Source of the DNA: Candidatus Elusimicrobium euhamitermitis
Lineage (GTDB): Bacteria > Elusimicrobiota > Elusimicrobia > Elusimicrobiales > Elusimicrobiaceae
Direction: 5' to 3'
Assembly (NCBI GenBank): GCA_031254225.1
Contig: JAIRUU010000075.1
Location: 1-39,450, forward strand
DNA length: 39,450 bases
Below the pieces are notes generated by a model. It saw only the letters and a program-made list of their open reading frames with translations, was not told the DNA's origin and searched no databases. Shown piece after piece: positions 16,804 through 25,200 of this stretch. The translations under genes and the position numbers were made by a program. Every line of letters starts with the position of its first letter. Positions within the stretch are counted from its first letter, which is position 1.

Positions 16804-17451
16804 TTATAAATGCGCTATCCCCTCTTTTATGGCATACCTCACCAGTTCAGCCTGTTTGTGGATATCAAGCTTGCGCATGATGTTGTTTCTGTGAACGTGT
16901 ATGGTATTAAGAGAAAGGCCAAACTCTTTGGCTATTTCTTTGCTGCTGTAACCTTCGGCAATCAGCTGGAGCACCTGCTTTTCCTTAGGCGTAAGCCCGC
17001 TTGGATCTTTTTTGGAAGGCATGGCCTTGCCTAAAAAACCCTGGACTACGTATTTTGAAACTTTGGAGCACAGGTAAAATCTCCCCGCTTGAACTTCTTT
17101 GATAGCGTCAATAATCTCGTCAGCGGTGGAAACTTTTACAACATAGCCCCTGGCCCCCGCCTTAAAAGCTTTCTCCACCGAAGCGCGGTCATCATACATG
17201 CTTAAAACAATGACTTTTGCGTCAGGATTAAGCTTTGTAAGTTTCTGCGTGGCCTCAATGCCGTTTAAAACCGGCATGGCAATGTCCGCCACAAACACGT
17301 CAACGTCTTTGTGTTTAGAGGCGTATTCAAGCATATCCCTGCCGTTGCTGACCTCGGCAACTACGGAAATAAGCTTGCTCTTTCTTTCCAGTACTGACTT
17401 TATTCCTTCTCTTACTAGGGCATGGTCATCTGCCAACAATATTTTTATCAT
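16804..17451 (-). CDS. NarL/FixJ-family response regulator
   Basis: REC domain (MIKILLADDHALVREGIKSVL, VFVADIAMPVLNG) plus LuxR HTH (LTPKEKQVLQLIAEGYSSKEIAKEFGLSLNTIHVHRNNIMRKL). Confidence 0.93.
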   Translation of the reverse strand: MIKILLADDHALVREGIKSVLERKSKLISVVAEVSNGRDMLEYASKHKDVDVFVADIAMPVLNGIEATQKLTKLNPDAKVIVLSMYDDRASVEKAFKAGARGYVVKVSTADEIIDAIKEVQAGRFYLCSKVSKYVVQGFLGKAMPSKKDPSGLTPKEKQVLQLIAEGYSSKEIAKEFGLSLNTIHVHRNNIMRKLDIHKQAELVRYAIKEGIAHL

Positions 17452-18491
17452 AGTTCCACCTTATATATAACCTTAGGGCAAGACACCGCAACTACGGTCC
17501 CTTTACCTAAATCTGTCTTGATTTTGAACTGCCCGCCGAGATAACTAACGCTGTCCTTCATTCCCGGCAACCCTAAGTGGCTGAGGGTTGGCTTCTCAGC
17601 CTTTTTGAATCCTCTACCATCATCCTTTACTTCTATTTTTACTAAATTTTTAAGGTTTTGTAACGTAACATTAATATTTTGCGCTTTGGCGTGCTTCAAA
17701 GCGTTATTGAGACTTTCCTGTATAACGCGGTAAAGCATTATCTTAACCTCGTCGTCAATCGCGCCGCCGTCTTCTTCTTCATAAACGTATTTTATTTTTA
17801 CGGGAGACACCTGATTTAAATTTCCCACCAGCTCTTTAACCGCGCCTTCAAGGCCCACGGCGTCTATGCTCGGCGGCCGCATGGTTACTATTAAATTTTT
17901 AAGACGCTCCACGCTTTCTTTGATTTTTACATCCATCTCTTTTGCGCGGCGCAGCGCGTCGGTTTTTTTATCTTCTTTGATATCGCTTTCCAGTATGGAG
18001 AGGATTGAAGTTAAAATAACGGCCGTAGTTCCTATCTCGTCATGCAGCGCGCCGGCAATTTTTTTCTTTTCGTCTTCCCGCGTTTTTAACAAAGCCTGGG
18101 AAAACGTTTTTGCCCCTATGTCCCGCACCATATTTGCCGGCCCGCGGGAACGCGGCAATTCCTTAACCAACCCCAAAACATTTGTAACCTGCCCGCAGCC
18201 GAGCGGTATAAGCGCCGTCCTGTAATCTTTTCCGCCCGAACTCCATTCATAAATAGCTCCAGCGCCCGCAAGAGCCGCGTTATGGTGTTTTTCATGCACA
18301 GAGCCGTTTATTTCAACGTCCGCCGCGCGGCATGCCTTGCTCCCGCCGAAAATAAAAGCGTATTTATGCGCCGCGTCCAGCATATAAACCAGTTCATAAT
18401 AAGACATGCACGCCGGCATGCCGCACGCGCCAAGAGGCATAATTTCCGTCTTAGAAATATCCGGCATATCGTAGATTACTTTCTTTTCCAT
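17448..18491 (-). CDS. NarX/NreB-type sensor histidine kinase with Cys-containing N-terminal sensory domain
   Basis: HisKA_3 (REDEKKKIAGALHDEIGTTAVIL), HATPase (VIQESLNNALKHAKA, VKDDGRGF); overlaps the RR start (ATGA). Confidence 0.9.
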   Translation of the reverse strand: MEKKVIYDMPDISKTEIMPLGACGMPACMSYYELVYMLDAAHKYAFIFGGSKACRAADVEINGSVHEKHHNAALAGAGAIYEWSSGGKDYRTALIPLGCGQVTNVLGLVKELPRSRGPANMVRDIGAKTFSQALLKTREDEKKKIAGALHDEIGTTAVILTSILSILESDIKEDKKTDALRRAKEMDVKIKESVERLKNLIVTMRPPSIDAVGLEGAVKELVGNLNQVSPVKIKYVYEEEDGGAIDDEVKIMLYRVIQESLNNALKHAKAQNINVTLQNLKNLVKIEVKDDGRGFKKAEKPTLSHLGLPGMKDSVSYLGGQFKIKTDLGKGTVVAVSCPKVIYKVEL

Positions 18492-18503
18492 AAATAGATC
18501 CCA

Positions 18504-19460
18504 TTAGATGTTAGCATTTAAATTAACCAGTGCGACACGTCGTATAAAGCCGTCATTGTCCTGCGCCGTAATTTTTTCAAGATATTTGCGCGCTTCTTTA
18601 TTTTTCCCCTGGCGCGCGAAAACCATATACCTTATATATAATGCCAGCCTGTCGGCGGGATCTTCCGCAAGCGCCCCGTCCGCTATTTTTAAGGCAGACG
18701 CGTAATCCCCGTCCTGAACGGCCCAGAGGGCCTTTGTCATAACCGCCTCATAATTATTTTCGGCGGCGAGCGCGGCGTCCAGAAATTTCGCGGCGTTTTC
18801 TTTATTGCCCATGTCCCTGCTTATTTGCGCGGCCAAAAAATTGTTTTTGTACTGATTCTTATACGCTTCTAACGACAGACCTATATGAAATAATGCGGCG
18901 TTGTAATTTCTCTGTTTATAATAAACCAGCGCGTATTCGTAAAAATACGACTTTATGTTTTTAGGTTTTAAATCAAAAAACATCTTATAATACTGCTGCG
19001 CTTTTGAGAAAAACCCTTCTTCCGCGTATCCCCGCGCAAGGCCGAGCACGGCGTCCGCGTCTTCATCGTCAAGTTCCAGAATGCGCCGGTAAGTCTCAAT
19101 GCTGTTCTGCGTAAGGTCCGTCCTTTCATACAGCGCGGCCAGGCGCGTAAGCAGCTCTTTATTCTTCGGGTTAAGTTCCACGCCCTCAACGTAAGTGTTA
19201 AGCGCGCTGTCCAAACGGCCCAGCTTTTCATAACAGTCGCCCATGAGAAGATACGCCCTTTTCTCCCGCCGTTTTACCGTGCCTTCAACAAGAAAATCTT
19301 TCAGCTTCACTATCGCGCCGTCGTAATCGTGTTTGGCGTACAGCTCCCGGGCCTCGGTAAGTTTTATTTTTCCTTTTTTTGCAAAAGGCCACGCGGCGCC
19401 TTGCGCGCAAGCGGCGCTTATAAAGTAAATAAGTATTATAAGTACCACTTTATTTCTCAT
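18504..19460 (-). CDS. Tetratricopeptide-repeat protein with signal peptide
   Basis: Repeated TPR-like units (RAYLLMGDCYEKLGRLDSALNTYVEGVELNPKNKE...). Confidence 0.85.
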   Translation of the reverse strand: MRNKVVLIILIYFISAACAQGAAWPFAKKGKIKLTEARELYAKHDYDGAIVKLKDFLVEGTVKRREKRAYLLMGDCYEKLGRLDSALNTYVEGVELNPKNKELLTRLAALYERTDLTQNSIETYRRILELDDEDADAVLGLARGYAEEGFFSKAQQYYKMFFDLKPKNIKSYFYEYALVYYKQRNYNAALFHIGLSLEAYKNQYKNNFLAAQISRDMGNKENAAKFLDAALAAENNYEAVMTKALWAVQDGDYASALKIADGALAEDPADRLALYIRYMVFARQGKNKEARKYLEKITAQDNDGFIRRVALVNLNANI

Positions 19461-20397
19461 GTTCTCTATACTTTATATTAAATATAATTAAATCGTCTTG
19501 TAGCATAGGCAACACTCTGTAAGTTTCCCTTATACCCAGTTCCGCCGCCGCCGGAAGCTTGTTAAAATCCAGCACTTCAATGTTAGAAACTTTTATCCTT
19601 ATTACAAAATTCGCTTTTGCCACGGCTTCTTCCGTAAGTATCGCGCCGCGTATGTCCCCTATGCGCAGCAGATACGCGGCTACCGTCTTAGGCACCACGC
19701 CGCTGTAATCCTGTAAAGGCAATGACGCTATCACGTACCGCGCGCCTAAATTCCTGACGGCGTCCACCGGCAGATAATCAACCACGCCGCCGTCCACAAG
19801 CTGGCGCTGGCGGTATTCAACGGGCTCAAAAATACCCGGTAGGTTCATGCTCGCGCGCACGGCGAGCGCGGCCGGGCCGGACGTAAAAAGAATTTTTTCC
19901 CCCGTCTTAATATCCATAGCCGGACACGCGAAAGGGATATTTAAATCTTCAATATTTTTGCCCTGCAAAGTCTCTTCAAGAAAAGCCTCAAAGTTTTTGG
20001 AGGAAGGCAGTTTGCCGCCTATAAAAAGTTTCATCATGCCCGTGGCACCCAAATCTTTTGACACGGTGCCCAGCCTTATGCTGTTGCCTATTTCCCACAA
20101 ACGGCTGACCGGCAAACCTGCCGCGTAACCGCTGCCGACAACAGCGCCCATGGACGTGCCCGTAAGCATGTCAACCGGCGCGCCCGCGTTTTCCAAAACT
20201 TCCAAAACTCCGACGTGCGCAAAGCCTCTTGTCCCGCCCGCCGAGAGCGCTAGGCCGACTTTTGCGCGCTGCTCTTTAGGCGTATTAATAAATTCTTTCC
20301 ACAAAAAATCGCGCAGCAGCGCGTCCTGCCTGCCCGCGTCATACGCAAATCCGGGCAGCGCGGCAAACGCAAAAACTATCAGAAAGATTTTTTTCAT
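19450..20397 (-). CDS. Patatin-like phospholipase family protein
   Basis: VGLALSAGGTRGFAHVGVLEVLE (oxyanion), GTSMGAVVG (GxSxG), LVDGGVVDYLPV (DGG). Confidence 0.9.
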   Translation of the reverse strand: MKKIFLIVFAFAALPGFAYDAGRQDALLRDFLWKEFINTPKEQRAKVGLALSAGGTRGFAHVGVLEVLENAGAPVDMLTGTSMGAVVGSGYAAGLPVSRLWEIGNSIRLGTVSKDLGATGMMKLFIGGKLPSSKNFEAFLEETLQGKNIEDLNIPFACPAMDIKTGEKILFTSGPAALAVRASMNLPGIFEPVEYRQRQLVDGGVVDYLPVDAVRNLGARYVIASLPLQDYSGVVPKTVAAYLLRIGDIRGAILTEEAVAKANFVIRIKVSNIEVLDFNKLPAAAELGIRETYRVLPMLQDDLIIFNIKYREHEK

Positions 20398-20416
20398 GTT
20401 TTATTAAAAAGCCGTT

Positions 20417-20453
20417 GAAAAATTGCGCATGCTGTTTTTTTGCGCAATTTTTT
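20417..20453. repeat. Inverted repeat
   Basis: AAAAATTGCGCA...TGCGCAATTTTT. Confidence 0.75.
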
Positions 20454-20472
20454 CGGGGCCCCGAAGATTTGA

Positions 20473-20576
20473 GCGGAATTTGAATTTTTAAAAATATGCG
20501 CACACTGGTGCGCAGAGCGAGAGCCGTTACGAGCGGACACGGTGTGTGCGCATATTTTTAAAAATTCAAATTCCGC
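20473..20576. repeat. 33-bp perfect inverted repeat with 38-nt centre (MITE-like candidate)
   Basis: GCGGAATTTGAATTTTTAAAAATATGCGCACAC (20473-20505) and its exact reverse complement (20544-20576); AAGATTTG direct repeats outside (20464-20471, 20579-20586). Confidence 0.85.
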
Positions 20577-20593
20577 CAAAGATTTGGGGATGT

Positions 20594-20623
20594 GCTTTAT
20601 CTTTGCTTAAGCAAAGATAAAGC
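20594..20623. repeat. 30-bp perfect palindrome
   Basis: GCTTTATCTTTGCTT|AAGCAAAGATAAAGC immediately 3' of the TolC-like ORF. Confidence 0.85.
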
Positions 20624-21903
20624 TATAAATCCTGGCCGACGGCCCACTCTAACTGCGCCTTAGACAACAAATTTTCTTTTACCGCTTCCAAATAAGACGC
20701 CTGCGCCTTGTGATACGCTTCCAGCGCGTCAAGAGATTCTATTCCGAAAACGCCCGCAGCCTCGCTCTTTTTAATTTCCTTTGAAAGCGCGGCCACGGAA
20801 CTTTCTCTTTCCTTTATTTCCTGCTGCCAGAACATCAGATTATCAAAATTAGTAAGCACCTGCTGGCGTATGCTGTCTTCCAAATCCGCGCGGCGCAGCG
20901 CGCTTTGTTTTTGCTGCGCTTTTTTCTGCTTGGGCTGCGTAAAATAACTGTATAAAAGCGGCAGGCGGACGGCAAGGCTGATTTGTTTGTTCGTATTGCT
21001 TAAAGTATTTTCCCCCACTTTCTCAAAACTCGCGCCCAAAATAACGTCCGGATATTTCTGTCCCAGAGAAATGTTGGCCGCCAGATTGTACATTTCAACC
21101 TCGTAAAGCGCAGTCTGCAGTTCAGGCCGGAACTGCATGGCCCACAAATTTAATTTGCTTACTTCGTTCTCGTAAATAAAAGGTTTAAAGTCCCCTTTAA
21201 TTTTAATTTCCGAATCCAGCTCTTTATTTAAATTTTCAAGCATGCTCTGGTAAGCGCGGCGGTAATCGCGGCGGGCGGTGTTTATTTCCGCGCGGAATCT
21301 CTCCGCCGCAGCAACCATGCTCACGCGCTCCCACGAATTTCTGGGGTTTTGTTTTTTGGCGTAATTTTGCGCGGCGGCGTAATTTTTTTCCGCCAGTTCA
21401 AGATATTTTGTGGCGTATAGAAAATTGTAAAAAGCGAGTTTTACTTTTAATATAACTTTATTTTTTTCCGTCTCATACTTGCTTTGTTCTTCTTTCAGAT
21501 TAGCCCTGGACATTTTTATACTGCCCGATATTCTGCCGCCGGAATAAAGATACTGCACCGCGGAAACGCTGGCTCCGTAAAAATTGCTGCTTGAACCCTG
21601 CTGCGGATATATTACGCGCAGGCCCAAAGCTTCGGGCAGAACGCTTACCGAATCCAAATCATAAGACGTGGCCGTGGCCAGCAGATCAAACTGCGGCAGG
21701 CGCATCATAGACGTTTCGCTCACGCGGGACTGCGCTATCATTATGCTCTGCGCCGCGGCAAGGAGCTGCGTATTATTCTCAAGCCCCAGGCGTATAGCAG
21801 TCTCAAGCGTAATCTCCGCCGACGGGTTAAAACGGGAAAAATATTCCTGCCCGTTTACGCCGGCAGCGCATAAAACAAAAAACAGAATTAAAACTTTTTT
21901 CAT
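20623..21903 (-). CDS. TolC-family outer membrane protein
   Basis: Signal peptide; ITLETAIRLGLENNTQLLAAAQSIMIAQSRVSE; LPQFDLLATATSYD; second repeat with YPDVILGASF. Confidence 0.85.
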   Translation of the reverse strand: MKKVLILFFVLCAAGVNGQEYFSRFNPSAEITLETAIRLGLENNTQLLAAAQSIMIAQSRVSETSMMRLPQFDLLATATSYDLDSVSVLPEALGLRVIYPQQGSSSNFYGASVSAVQYLYSGGRISGSIKMSRANLKEEQSKYETEKNKVILKVKLAFYNFLYATKYLELAEKNYAAAQNYAKKQNPRNSWERVSMVAAAERFRAEINTARRDYRRAYQSMLENLNKELDSEIKIKGDFKPFIYENEVSKLNLWAMQFRPELQTALYEVEMYNLAANISLGQKYPDVILGASFEKVGENTLSNTNKQISLAVRLPLLYSYFTQPKQKKAQQKQSALRRADLEDSIRQQVLTNFDNLMFWQQEIKERESSVAALSKEIKKSEAAGVFGIESLDALEAYHKAQASYLEAVKENLLSKAQLEWAVGQDL

Positions 21904-22385
21904 TTACCGCGTTTTATCCTCTTGTCCAAAACGTCCATCATATTATTAAATTTGTTCTGCAGCGTAATAAACTGGTCTCCTTTGCGAAGGCGCACGCGCT
22001 TTGTAACGTCGCCTTCCGCTATCTCGTCGCAAGTTTTTTCAAACCTGAAAATGGGGCCGGCAAGTTTATTTGACAATATAGCGGAAAATAAAATTACCAG
22101 CGCAAGATACACCGCAATTTTAAGCCCGAACGTCAGAAAAATAGAGGTAAGCCTGCCGTAAAGCGGCTGCAGAATTGCGGGATAATCTTTATAAACGCTC
22201 TGAAAAGTTGAAAGAACTTCAAACACTGTTATGGCTATGCCCAGCAGCACGCTTACCACTATAAGGAACATATATCCGTACTGCAAATCTTTCTTTATAA
22301 AAATTATGCGCCGCTGGAACTGCTGCGGCGGCGCGGCCTGGGCCAGAGGTTTTGCCTGCGCGGAATTGTTTTGGTTTTCCGTCAT
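21900..22385 (-). CDS. HAMP-domain membrane protein without output domain
   Basis: Two TM helices then SNKLAGPIFRFEKTCDEIAEGDVTKRVRLRKGDQFITLQNKFNNMMDVL; ORF ends at 161 aa. Confidence 0.8.
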   Translation of the reverse strand: MTENQNNSAQAKPLAQAAPPQQFQRRIIFIKKDLQYGYMFLIVVSVLLGIAITVFEVLSTFQSVYKDYPAILQPLYGRLTSIFLTFGLKIAVYLALVILFSAILSNKLAGPIFRFEKTCDEIAEGDVTKRVRLRKGDQFITLQNKFNNMMDVLDKRIKRGK

Positions 22386-22394
22386 AAAATACTC

Positions 22395-23087
22395 CTAAAA
22401 ATGCGCTTTGTACCTGATTTGCAGGGCGCGCTCAAACATATTTCTGCGCGTAAAATCGCGCAGCGCAAAATCAGCTTCCACGGAGTCCGTAAAATAAACT
22501 CTTACGCCGGCGTTTAAGCGGGAATTATTAATATTATGCACGTTATCCCACTCAAACATCAGCGCGGCTTTGTCCTCAATATTAAAGTTTAAGCCGGTAA
22601 AGAAAAACACTTTTGAACTGTCAAAATCAGAAACGTTTACGCCCGGATGAATCTGCAGATTAGGAATAAAAACTTCGCGGCTTAAAACAAGGTACGCGCC
22701 TTTTTTTTCCTGCGCGTATTTGCCGCTTACGCGGTCATACATATAAGCCCTGCCGTCATAACCCACGGCTATCGCGGGCAGGTACAGGGAGCCGTCGTAA
22801 ATTTTGAATTTCGCCTGCAGCTGCGGCGCAAGAACGCGCACGGGCGTTTCATTGCCCAGCAGCTGCTGCGCGGCTATTGAAAACCCGACGTTAAGCCGCG
22901 GGAAAATGCCGAAATCCACGCTTGTCATAACGCTGTTCTGGGAATAAAACCTGGCGTTAAAATCAGCCGAATACTGGTCCAGCGTTTCCGCCGTGGGCAC
23001 ATCTATTAAAATAGCGTCCTTGCGCAAATCCTGCGCCTGCAAAGCCGCGGCTGAAATTATAAAAACGGTAAACAGAAATTTTTTCAT
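22395..23087 (-). CDS. Probable outer-membrane beta-barrel protein
   Basis: Signal peptide MKKFLFTVFIISAAALQAQ; alternating strand pattern; ends ALQIRYKAHF. Confidence 0.55.
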   Translation of the reverse strand: MKKFLFTVFIISAAALQAQDLRKDAILIDVPTAETLDQYSADFNARFYSQNSVMTSVDFGIFPRLNVGFSIAAQQLLGNETPVRVLAPQLQAKFKIYDGSLYLPAIAVGYDGRAYMYDRVSGKYAQEKKGAYLVLSREVFIPNLQIHPGVNVSDFDSSKVFFFTGLNFNIEDKAALMFEWDNVHNINNSRLNAGVRVYFTDSVEADFALRDFTRRNMFERALQIRYKAHF

Positions 23088-23099
23088 ACGCTGTTATCC

Positions 23100-23669
23100 T
23101 TATGGTAAAAACTGCCGCGGGTCGCTGACCGCGGGCTGCGTTATCAGACGGATATTTGACGGAAACGCCGCTTCCCTGGTAGCCATAAAGTCATTGGAGT
23201 CGCGCGGAAACTCAAGCATAACGCGGCCGTCCGCCGCCTGCCTTTCGTCATATACAACCGCTTTCTGCCACTGGTTTAACTGGCTGTCTTTAAAATTTAC
23301 CGGATTGGCCGTGTCATACATAACAATCTGGCTTTTTTTGATATCCTGCGGCCGCAGGCTTACGGTTCTGAGTATGACGTCTTTGGTCTTTCTTACTTCC
23401 CCGCTGTACGGCCCGTTTACAAATTTTACCCTGTAATATCCGTCCGCGTCCATGCCCTCCACGACGGTGGCAAGCGCGTAAACCGCGTAAAATTTCCCCT
23501 CGCCGCCGTAGGCCGCAAAAACTTTGTTCCTCAAAGCGTTATCCGCTTCCTGCCTGCTGCCGGCACGGTTATAGGAGGCGTCAGAAGAGGCCGTGTCCGC
23601 AGTTTTTGAACACGCGGCAAAAAACGCGGGCATTATAATAAATAATAAAAATTTGTTAAATGTTCTCAT
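23100..23669 (-). CDS. Lipoprotein, unknown function
   Basis: Lipobox MRTFNKFLLFIIMPAFFAACSK; GGAGAGA SD upstream. Confidence 0.7.
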   Translation of the reverse strand: MRTFNKFLLFIIMPAFFAACSKTADTASSDASYNRAGSRQEADNALRNKVFAAYGGEGKFYAVYALATVVEGMDADGYYRVKFVNGPYSGEVRKTKDVILRTVSLRPQDIKKSQIVMYDTANPVNFKDSQLNQWQKAVVYDERQAADGRVMLEFPRDSNDFMATREAAFPSNIRLITQPAVSDPRQFLP

Positions 23670-24190
23670 TTATCTCTCCTGTAAATATCTTTGCCTTTTA
23701 AATCCAGCGCGACTGTAAGCGGCATGTTTTCAACTTCCAGCTTGTACACCGCCTCGGCGCCGAGTTCAGGGTACATTATACATTCAAATTTTTTAACCGT
23801 CTGCGCCAGAAGCGCGCCCGCCCCGCCCGTGGCCGCAAAGTAAACGGCGCGGCCGCGCATGGCGGTTTTTACCGCGTCCGCCCTGCCGCCTTTTCCTATA
23901 GTAGCAATTATACCGCTTTTTGACAGCATTTGCGGCGTAAATTTATCCATGCGCCCGCTGGTTGTGGGGCCCAGGCTGCCGGTAACCGCGCCGGGCGGCG
24001 GCGGTGTCGGCCCGCAATAATAAATTATTGCGCCTTTAAGCCAGGCGGGCATTGTTTTTTCGCTTAACAATTTAGCGTGCGCCTTATCCCGCGCGGTATA
24101 AATTACGCCCGAAAGCAAAACATTGTCGCCGGTTTTGAGTTTTTTTAAATCCGCAAGCGTCAAAGGCGTTTTAAGTTTAATTTCCGTCAT
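23666..24190 (-). CDS. Fe-S fumarate hydratase/tartrate dehydratase, beta (C-terminal) subunit
   Basis: MTEIKLKTPLTLADLKKLKTGDNVLLSGVIYTARDKAHAKL, YCGPTPPPPGAVTGSLGPTTSGRMD, GKGGRAD; start at 24190 chosen because of the GGAG upstream. Confidence 0.9.
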   Translation of the reverse strand: MTEIKLKTPLTLADLKKLKTGDNVLLSGVIYTARDKAHAKLLSEKTMPAWLKGAIIYYCGPTPPPPGAVTGSLGPTTSGRMDKFTPQMLSKSGIIATIGKGGRADAVKTAMRGRAVYFAATGGAGALLAQTVKKFECIMYPELGAEAVYKLEVENMPLTVALDLKGKDIYRRDK

Positions 24191-24235
24191 AAATACTTTT
24201 TCTCCAACAAAAAATTTCACAGGATTTTGAGATGA

Positions 24236-24308
24236 TTTTCAATTTTATCCGGCCTGAGCAAGTACTTTAAAGCGGAGCCGTACGGCGAAGGCCGGAAAAA
24301 TTGAAAAG
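24236..24308. repeat. Imperfect hairpin element between fumarase genes
   Basis: ttttcaattttatccggcc (24236-24254) and ggccggaaaaattgaaaa (24290-24308), 35-nt centre. Confidence 0.75.
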
Positions 24309-24360
24309 CGTCCAAAAGCCGAAGAAATTTTTAACTCCCGGCTCAAACAGCCGGGGATTG

Positions 24361-25200
24361 TTATAAAACCGCTTCCGCGCGGCGGTGGGAGTGGCAGCCT
24401 ATGTTTACCGCTACCGGCATACTGGCCATATGGCACGGCGCGTATTCAATATGCACGGCCAGCGCGGTCGTCCTGCCGCCGAAACCCTGCGGGCCTATGC
24501 CCAGCTTGTTTACTAATTTTAAAAGTTCCGCTTCAAGCGCGGCGTAGTTTTTATTCTTATTTTTTTTGCCGAGCGGACGTATAAGCGCGCGTTTGGCAAG
24601 TTCCGCGCAGCCGTCAAAACCGCCGCCTATGCCCACGCCGACCACGACGGGCGGACAAGGATTTGCGTCCGCAAGTTTTACGGTTTCAAGCACAAAATCT
24701 TTAACGCCCTGAACGCCGTCCGCGGGCGTTAACATTTTCAGGCGGCTCATATTTTCCGCGCCGCCGCCTTTGGGCAGAAGAATAATTTTTATTTTATCCC
24801 GTTTTACAATTTTTGTGTGGATTACGGCGGGCGTGTTATCGCCGGTATTTTTACGCTCAAAAACAGGGTCGTCCACTATTGACACGCGCAGATAATTTTT
24901 TGTGTAACCTTCTTTTACGCCTTTGTTAATTGCCGCGTAAATGTCCCCGTCAACGCGAACGCCGCGGCCTATTTCCAAAAATATTACCGCGGTGCCCGTG
25001 TCCTGGCAAAGAGGAATTTTTTTGCATGCGGCGGCCTGCGCGTTAGCCTCGTAAATTTCAAAAATTTTTTTCGCGGGCGAGGCTTCGGCCGCTTTGCATT
25101 TTTTAAAACAGGCAAGCGTGTCCGGCGGCAGGTTCACAGCCGCGCGGGCGCACAGCGCGGCGACGGCGGCCGTTATTTTTTCAGCGGAAATTTCTCTCAA
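24361..25200 (-). CDS. Fe-S fumarate hydratase/tartrate dehydratase, alpha (N-terminal) subunit
   Basis: PLCQDTGTAVIFLEIG, NTGDNTPAVIHT, LLPKGGGAENMSRLKML, VVVGVGIGGGFDGCAELAKRA. Confidence 0.92.
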   Translation of the reverse strand: MREISAEKITAAVAALCARAAVNLPPDTLACFKKCKAAEASPAKKIFEIYEANAQAAACKKIPLCQDTGTAVIFLEIGRGVRVDGDIYAAINKGVKEGYTKNYLRVSIVDDPVFERKNTGDNTPAVIHTKIVKRDKIKIILLPKGGGAENMSRLKMLTPADGVQGVKDFVLETVKLADANPCPPVVVGVGIGGGFDGCAELAKRALIRPLGKKNKNKNYAALEAELLKLVNKLGIGPQGFGGRTTALAVHIEYAPCHMASMPVAVNIGCHSHRRAEAVL

